This document shows positions 6,955 through 12,607 of a DNA stretch of 12,607 nucleotides, piece after piece (the stretch's first letter is position 1; every line of letters begins with the position of its first letter). Both the position numbers and the translations under genes were made by a program. Below the pieces are notes generated by a model that was given only the letters and a program-made list of their open reading frames with translations, was not told the DNA's origin and ran no database searches. The stretch comes from Stephanodiscus triporus. Taxonomy: Eukaryota > Bacillariophyta > Thalassiosirophyceae > Thalassiosirales > Thalassiosiraceae. Location: positions 1-12,607 of the forward strand of contig JALLAZ010000708.1 of the NCBI GenBank assembly GCA_036939755.1, read 5' to 3'.

Positions 6955-9900
6955 CTACTGAGCGCTTACATCTGTCCTCCTGCGCCTCTTGGTTGAGTCC
7001 TCAACGACGCTGTCTTCTCCACCACGAGAACGCTTTTCCCCTCCCGATTTCCTATCGTACTTCGTAAGGTCCAGAGTCAATGTTCGACTGGAATTGCTTG
7101 AGACATCGCGGCAAATCCCGACTAACGATTCGCTCCTCTCGTAGAACATATCCTTGAGACTGATGACGATGCACTGGAAATCGCCGCTCCTCTGGCGAAT
7201 GTAATTGCACACCTTGAGCACATTGACATTATCCAATGCCGCATCGACCTCGTCCATTATGAAGAACGGCGCGGGGCGGTACGAATGGATGGCAAACAAA
7301 AGAGACAGGGCTGCCACCGTCTTCTCACCGCCGCTGAGCTGCTCCATATCTCGGAAGCGCTTCATCGGGGGCATGGCGTTGAACTTCATTCCGCCGCGGT
7401 AGGGTTCGTCGGAATCGTCAAGACTAAGGTATGCATTACCTCCGAGGGGATGCTTACTGGACTTGGTCATGTCTGTGTAAATAATTTTCAGGGCGGCATC
7501 AATCTGTTTGAAGGCAGCGTTGAATTTGTGAGCCCTAGCCTTTCGAGCCTTATTGAAGGCTTCGTTGGCCCTGCGGCTTTCTTCCTTGGCAGCATTGAAT
7601 TCGTCGACAGTCTCCTTCACCTTCTCTGTCATAGTTTCAAAGGCGTCGGAGGCCTATGGTATTGAAAATGACAACATATTATGGATCGATGAGTTACTCG
7701 CGGAAACGCTACTTATCAGATAGGAAAATGAACAGACTAACCTTCATGTTCGGAGCAATCCCCTCAATCTCTTGCGTAAGCTTAGAAATCCTGCTCTCGA
7801 ACTTGGTCTTCAACTTTTCCTCCTCTGATGCACTACGACGCATCTTGAGATCCTCATCCATCGACGAAAAGTCAACTTTACCTGCATCCCTTCTGTCCTT
7901 TGCCACCTTGGAATCTTCCCGTTGGGAGAAGTGTTCCGAGAAGGCACTTGACTCCTGTGTGGCAGATTGACTGTTAGAATTGCGAGAACGCCCGCTTGTT
8001 CGTGCGGAGCTCGCTTGGCTATCCTCAACGTTATCTCCGTCGTCTTCTTCAACATCTTCGGATTCGAGCATGGGCAGCTCGACCTCGTCCACCCTAGCTT
8101 TCTGGAGAGTCTCGTGAAGCTTCTGACGTAATACCATGAGGTCGTTCTCCTCGGCGTTCATGCTCTTGGAGACCTTGTTATAATCACACTCAGCCTCTTT
8201 GAGGGCATTCCTGGCATCGCGGACGAGCTCCTCCTTCTCCTGTTCTGCCTCTGTGGCCTGCTTCAGAGTCGATTCGGCATCGGCTAGCTTTGCCTTGACT
8301 TCAGAAACTTCAGAGAGTAGCTTCTCTTCCATCTTTTTGGCTTCATTGAGTTGGCTCTCGTCACTGGCCTTTCTCTTCAAAGCCTCGGCGAGCTTGCTAT
8401 CGAAGTCTTTCTCATCCTCGTACTTCTTTTTGGCAGTCAACTGTAGAATTTTGGAAAGGGCGAGGATAATTTAATGAAACACATGCACAGATGTAATGCG
8501 GAGTTTTCCATAAGAGAAGCAACAAATTATCACCGACCTTGGCAAGGTGCTCACGGATATCTGTCCTCGTCTTCACAAAGTCCTCCCGAGCCTTGCCAAT
8601 CGCCTCGTCGTACGCCCTCAAATCGGCAATGCCCGTCTTCTTCCTGAACGGTGCAAAATGCTCCTCCTCCACGTCCCGCACCTCCTGACGATGCGTCACA
8701 ACCAGGTCATTCGCTTCTATCACCCCTTCCTCGGCCTCGGCCGCCTTCTTCTCCAGCTTGTCAAACGACTTCTTGGAGCTCTTCAACAATGTCACTTGCT
8801 CATGAAGCTTCTTCTTAGTGTACTCCAGGTCGGCTTTGGTGTACTGCTCCTTATTTCTCAAGTTGCCAATGGCATTCCTCAAATCTTCCATCTTGGCTGT
8901 GTGACTCCCACTCCCGCGTCCTGCCTCGGAATCTAAATCCTCACGCTCAACTTCCAGTGCATCCTTTTTGGATCGCAGTTCATCGAGCTTTTGATCTGAC
9001 CAGCGTCCTGCACGATTGGTATCGTCTTGGGTCACACCACCCGTCATGGTACCAGCCTTGCTTATGACTGCACCCTTGACGGTGACTGCCTTGATGCGAT
9101 CATCGGCGTTACTACCCCTAGCACCGCCACGGGAGAAACAAATTTCTCGTGCGATGTCCAGCGAGTCGCATACAACGGTATTCCCTACAGCATACAATAC
9201 TGCACGGCGGTACTCATCATTAGAGACACGAATAACGTCGGCCGCAAGACGATAACGGCCGTCATTTTCGGCCATGGCACGTAAGCGTTCAGTGCTTTCG
9301 GGGGTGGGAGTTTGGAGGGAGTCTAAAGGGAGAAAGGTGGCTGTGCCGATTCGTTGGTCTGTGGTGTGGTTATGGTGCAAGCCGAGTGAAATGGCAAAGG
9401 AATGAGAATCACATCGACAATGAAATTGGTCAAACATCTCGGGGGTACATCCTGTCTGTCAACATTCCAACTCACCCCTCAGGTACTTAATACAATCAAA
9501 CGCAGTCTTCTTCCCATCAACAACGATCGCATCCATATCCTTCCCACCTGCTACGGTCACTGCCAAGTTATACCTCTGCTGACTCGGCCTACACAAATCC
9601 ACGAGCCTGCCCTTGACTCCTGGAAAGTGTCGCTTTAGAGCACCGATGGCATTCAAAATTCGTTCCTCTTCCTTGTCCTTGCGTCGTTCATCCTTTGCTT
9701 GTCGCAAAGTGGTGTGAATTGTGTCAAGTTGGGTTTCAATGGCGGCACGTTTGGTTTGGTATTCAGACACAGACTGTTGAAGGGTAGAAAGAGTTAATTC
9801 AGATGTGGCTAGCTCTGATCGGGTCTTTTCAAGGCTCTATGTTTGTGAAAAGTTGAGCTTTTGTGAGCTATGTGGTGATTGTCGATGGTGGAAGAGGAAA

Positions 9901-11674
9901 AGTACAAACAAATGTACCAAGAGCGTCAAATACATTGAACATTGACCAAACAACAACTTACCTTTTCCAAGGTCTCCTTCCTTGCAGTCAACTCCCCCAC
10001 ACTCCGTCCGGCATCATCCTTTCTACCCTGCAGCTCCTTCCGCTCCTCGACAACCTTTGCAGCCGTCGCACGTGCACTCTCCAAGGACCTCACGGCGCTT
10101 TGGAGCTTGCGTCGCGGAACCGCGGAAGCAACCGCAGCCGCATCGCGAATCTTTTCGTATTCCAACTCCTGTTCCTCCGTCATGCTTCCCACTCTCGACT
10201 CTGAATCTTTGAGTTCGTCGTACTCTTTTTGCAATTTTGCATGCTTCTCCTGATATTCCTGAATCTCCTCCTCGAGCTCCGCCAACTTCTCACCGTGCGC
10301 GGACTTCTCCTTCTCGATTTTGGAAACAGCCTTAACGTCGGAAGCGACGCGCTTCGTGAGGGCGCTAATCGCCTCGGAGGATTCGATCACCGAGGGTTGC
10401 AACTTGTCCACTTCAGCCTCGAGCTTCATGCGCTGCTTGTCCTTGGCGGAGGACTGGCTCCGGGCCTTGCTCGCCTCCTTTTTGGCCTGCTTCAGGAGGG
10501 CCTCTTTCTCGCTGACCACAGCCTGGTGCTCTGACAGGGATTCTTGCAGCTCTTTGAGTGTTGACTCGCGCTGTTGCACATCGGAATGTATGTGAAAGAG
10601 TAACCACAGGAAGAAGTTGGTCTTGAGCGAGGTACGTTGTGATAGGAGGGTGTGGAAACGTTCTGCCTCTTCCTGTGATTTGATGATGGGCGTAGTGCGT
10701 GTGGGGGATGGGTGAAATCAAAATAAGTCCGTGTTAGGACCGGTTAACTAAATAAACAAAATAAGACACAACAATACAGGTTGTCCTATCCTTCCCAAAG
10801 AAGAGCCATATTGCAGCACCCAAGCACTATGGCATAAAATCTCACCTTTTGCTCCTTCAACACCCTACGTTCGCTCTTGTGCTCCTTCGTTTTATTGAAT
10901 GCGAATATGGTTCTCTGTTCTGCCTCCTCCTTCGCCTTCAACGCCGCCTCGTATTCCTCCTTCAACTCCGCCGAGCCGCTCAAATTTTCGAACATCTCGA
11001 CAAGCTGCTTCGGATTCTTCCTCGCCATGCCCTCAACGTCGCCCTGAAATACCAGGAAGTTACGCGCCTTGAGCAATACACCGATGGATGCCAACTTCGT
11101 CTCGTATTGTTTGAAGGTCACGGTCTTGCCGTTGATCTGATACTCGCCTGTGCCCTTCGTGGTGACCATACGGCTGAATATGGTTGTCTTCCCCTTCGGC
11201 AACTTTTTGGAAAGTCGACCCTCCTTCTTTTTGGCAGCGGGATTGCCTTCCACGTCGTCTTCGTCGTCATCCTCCGCGTCGTCCCCCCCATCCTCCCCCT
11301 CTCTCTCCTTCGTTTTGGGGGTCGGCTCGACGTACACAAGACTGGCGCGGGCGCTCAGCGTGTCGTCATACTCCGACCCCGGGGGTCGGAATATCAGGTC
11401 CTTCATCTGCGAGCTACGCAGATCACGGGACTGCACGCCCAGGACGAAGGATATGGCTGAGTTTTTAAATGCGATGAGTAATCAGTGGGAGAGTATTAGT
11501 GAGAGAGTTTTATTACAATGACACAAGAGAGTACCGGAAACGCTTACCGTCCATGAGGTTGGACTTGCCGCTGCCATTCGGACCAATAACGCAGGTGAAA
11601 TCGAAGAAGGGTCCGATGCGCTGTTTGCCCGCGTATGACTTGAAGTTTTCGAGTTCCAGGTATGTCACTGGCAT
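6955..11674 (-). CDS. SMC1: SMC1, cohesin ATPase subunit (7 exons)
   Basis: The SMC1 subunit pairs with SMC3 and the kleisin in the nuclear cohesin ring. Splice model on the - strand: 11674-11548, 11456-10846, 10672-9962, 9836-9476, 9358-8538, 8440-7742, 7653-6955; this gives 4029 nt and 1342 residues, all junctions in frame. Human SMC1A is 1233. Exon 1 begins [18 protein letters not shown] with Walker A GPNGSGKS (31-38). Exon 2 has the head ([14 protein letters not shown]) with an acidic insert (93-113). Exon 3 is coiled coil beginning EEAERF. The hinge (about 559-712) spans exons 4-5: GRLVDLC, then CIKYL joining to ATFLPLDSL, ending GTMTGGV. Exons 5-6 hold the second coiled coil with a Ser/Asp-rich loop. 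Exon 7 carries signature LSGGEK (1216-1221), Walker [13 protein letters not shown] (1240-1251) and a basic TKRRRR tail. Motifs distinguish it from SMC2, SMC3 and SMC4. The start lies directly before the SMC1-type N-terminus. Confidence 0.95.
7654..7741 (-). other. SMC1 intron 6 (phase 0)
   Basis: 88 bases, donor GTTAGT and acceptor CCATAG. Splicing joins GIAPNMK to ASDAFETM, the conserved APNMKA motif before the C-terminal head. Confidence 0.92.
8441..8537 (-). other. SMC1 intron 5 (phase 0)
   Basis: 97 bases, donor GTCGGT (unusual C at +3) and acceptor CTACAG. Splicing joins REHLAK to LTAKKKYED in the second coiled coil. Confidence 0.85.
9359..9475 (-). other. SMC1 intron 4 (phase 1)
   Basis: 117 bases, donor GTGAGT and acceptor CCACAG. 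Splicing joins DCIKYLR to [13 protein letters not shown] inside the hinge, like CIQYIKEQRG and TFLPLD of animal SMC1. Confidence 0.9.
9837..9961 (-). other. SMC1 intron 3 (phase 0)
   Basis: 125 bases, donor GTAAGT and acceptor ACATAG. Splicing joins KETLEK to SLEKTRSEL within the first coiled coil. Confidence 0.87.
10673..10845 (-). other. SMC1 intron 2 (phase 0)
   Basis: 173 bases, donor GTGAGA and acceptor ATCACAG. Splicing joins RRVLKEQK to [10 protein letters not shown], matching the family's KEExDRYQRL region. It is the longest intron of the gene. Confidence 0.87.
11457..11547 (-). other. SMC1 intron 1 (phase 1)
   Basis: 91 bases, donor GTAAGC after ATGGACG and acceptor CTCAG before CCATATCC. 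Splicing joins LMD to AISFVLGV, the expected continuation after the Walker A helix. Confidence 0.9.
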
Positions 11675-12143
11675 TATTTAGGGGTGGAGAGAGACTTCTT
11701 TGCGGGCGACGGTGTTCTCCTCTGCTCTACGGTGAGTCGGCTAATCTGGCGCGTATTGAAGGGATTGGATTGCAAGACAGAACGGGGGTTTGTTAGCCGC
11801 CGAGATGGACGATGACAAATAAAATCTAGCAAATACCAGCAGGTGAGAGTGGATGAAAACATCCATTCCCCCAATCATGCTCGTCATTAGTCGGTGTTGG
11901 AAACGAAGGCAAAAACAATGACGACGGGTGGCACGTGAATCGCGAACCGTCGCCGCCGTCTGCATCAGAATTCTCATTTTTGCCGCCTCTTCTATCCCGG
12001 ACAAGGAAGGACATGCATCGCAGAAGAGCGTCGCTGGAAGAGGCTACTCACATTGGATGCTTATTTGATTGTTGTTATGGAGGCCGACGTGCCATCGTCG
12101 GCATTCGGCATTCACTTCTGGAAGTTCGTGTGAGAAACAAAAC
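11675..12143 (-). promoter_or_regulatory. SMC1 upstream region
   Basis: DNA directly upstream of the SMC1 start on its strand, presumed 5' UTR and promoter. Short open frames on both strands show no family motifs. A CACGTG hexamer is at 11932-11937 and two E2F-type sites lie at its far end (12144-12167). Confidence 0.5.
11932..11937. promoter_or_regulatory. G-box/E-box CACGTG
   Basis: A palindromic hexamer bound by bHLH or bZIP factors in many eukaryotes, 258 bases upstream of the SMC1 ATG. A single hexamer of this size is expected by chance every few kilobases. Confidence 0.25.
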
Positions 12144-12167
12144 GCGCCAAATTAAAATGGCGGGAAA
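12144..12167 (-). promoter_or_regulatory. paired E2F/DP-type sites upstream of SMC1
   Basis: Read on the SMC1 strand, TTTCCCGC (12167-12160) and TTTGGCGC (12151-12144) both match the E2F consensus TTTSSCGC exactly, 16 bases apart. E2F/DP drives S-phase genes, and cohesin SMC1 is loaded around S phase, so the placement about 470 bases upstream of the ATG fits. A divergent gene to the right could equally own the sites. Confidence 0.5.
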
Positions 12168-12439
12168 GCTTTATTTTGCTATTGCTCCTACCTCTCTTTT
12201 TTCTTCATGTAGCCTGTAGCATTGAATAACTTTCTTCGCCATATCCATTCAATTTCAATAATATCATGTACAATAGCACCCAAATTAGGCTACTATTTTA
12301 TTTAGAGTTAGAGTGGGACTGATTGTGGCCTATGGGTGCTCGTTCCTTCTTCGCCTTCGAGTGGAAGTGGAATTTGAATCCTTGAACCTTGGACGGCATT
12401 AGCACTAACACTACCACTGCTACTACAGCTACAGCATAA
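12168..12439. other. right intergenic region, no gene recognised
   Basis: Mostly AT-rich DNA without a supportable frame. It contains a third copy of the 10-mer AGTTAGAGTG (12306-12315) and, near 12399-12439, a stretch rich in ACT and CTA triplets that resembles low-complexity coding but ends in a stop. Confidence 0.4.
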
Positions 12440-12607
12440 TCATCCTCTAATGATATTACAACAAATTTTGCTGGTGCTGGCTATGTGCTTTTGGTCACAA
12501 ATAATTGGACCAAAACAAACCAAAGCATCCCAATCTTGGCTGGAAATGTCGGTGACATGAGCCATCAAGTTCACTGTAACTTGTGTAACCAAGGTTACAC
12601 TTTTAGG
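12440..12607 (+). other. open frame running off the right edge, unidentified
   Basis: Fifty-six codons are open from just after a TAA to the last base of the window. The reading begins SSSNDITTNFAGAGYVLL and ends with a Cys/His-containing segment HQVHCNLCNQGYTFR. Codon use is ordinary and there is no recognised family. It could be the start or an exon of a gene continuing beyond the window, or a decayed gag-like segment of a retroelement with a partial zinc knuckle. Confidence 0.2.
12583..12600. repeat. 8-bp-arm palindrome near right end
   Basis: GTGTAACC and GGTTACAC are exact complements separated by AA, forming an 18-base near-palindrome. It lies inside the open frame at the window edge. 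Its role is unknown. Confidence 0.7.

Noticed and set aside
10849..11460. 203-residue + strand frame opposite SMC1 exon 2
   Set aside because: Leu-rich antisense of a conserved exon; no supporting motif.
11935..12219. + strand frame containing LFDCCYGG, resembling the caspase-type DCC(H/Y)xG motif
   Set aside because: The match is a few residues, there is no His-containing block upstream, and the frame overlaps the E2F pair and the SMC1 upstream region.

Overview
The window looks like nuclear DNA of a unicellular eukaryote, most probably a stramenopile alga and plausibly a diatom (inference). The grounds are: a cohesin SMC1 gene split by six short GT-AG introns (88-173 bp); a mitochondrial m-AAA protease with a presequence; a divergent ER 3-hydroxyacyl-CoA dehydratase; compact gene spacing; and many homopolymer and trinucleotide tracts coding Gly, Gln, Ser and His runs. 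No rRNA, tRNA, CRISPR array or intact transposon was recognised.

Layout: (1) 1-146 is AT-rich DNA without a recognisable gene. (2) About 147-2030 is a GC-rich block of bacterial architecture: a damaged 3' end of a xylose isomerase gene (xylA, about 200-490), then, after a 4-base gap, an intact, apparently intronless xylulokinase gene (xylB, 495-2030, +). (3) 2274-5391 (-) is an AFG3/Yta12-type m-AAA protease gene, interrupted in reading frame at a 28-base poly-C run. (4) 5392-5763 is a divergent promoter region with a perfect CRE palindrome. (5) 5764-6471 (+) is a PHS1/HACD-like dehydratase in which the expected catalytic Tyr is Phe. (6) 6955-11674 (-) is a complete seven-exon SMC1 gene; the splice model joins to 1342 codons with every junction in frame. 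(7) 11675-12607 is upstream DNA with two adjacent perfect E2F-type sites, a G-box, and an open frame running off the right end.

The genes alternate in orientation (+, -, +, -), giving convergent xylB/AFG3 and PHS1/SMC1 pairs and one divergent AFG3/PHS1 pair. Their roles (pentose catabolism, mitochondrial inner-membrane proteolysis, very-long-chain fatty acid elongation, sister-chromatid cohesion) do not form one pathway. The most notable signal is the remnant of a bacterial xylA-xylB operon between eukaryotic genes. The first gene is broken or eukaryotised and the second is intact, which suggests horizontal transfer with retention of only the kinase, unless the assembly is chimeric. No wholly new multi-gene system was seen.
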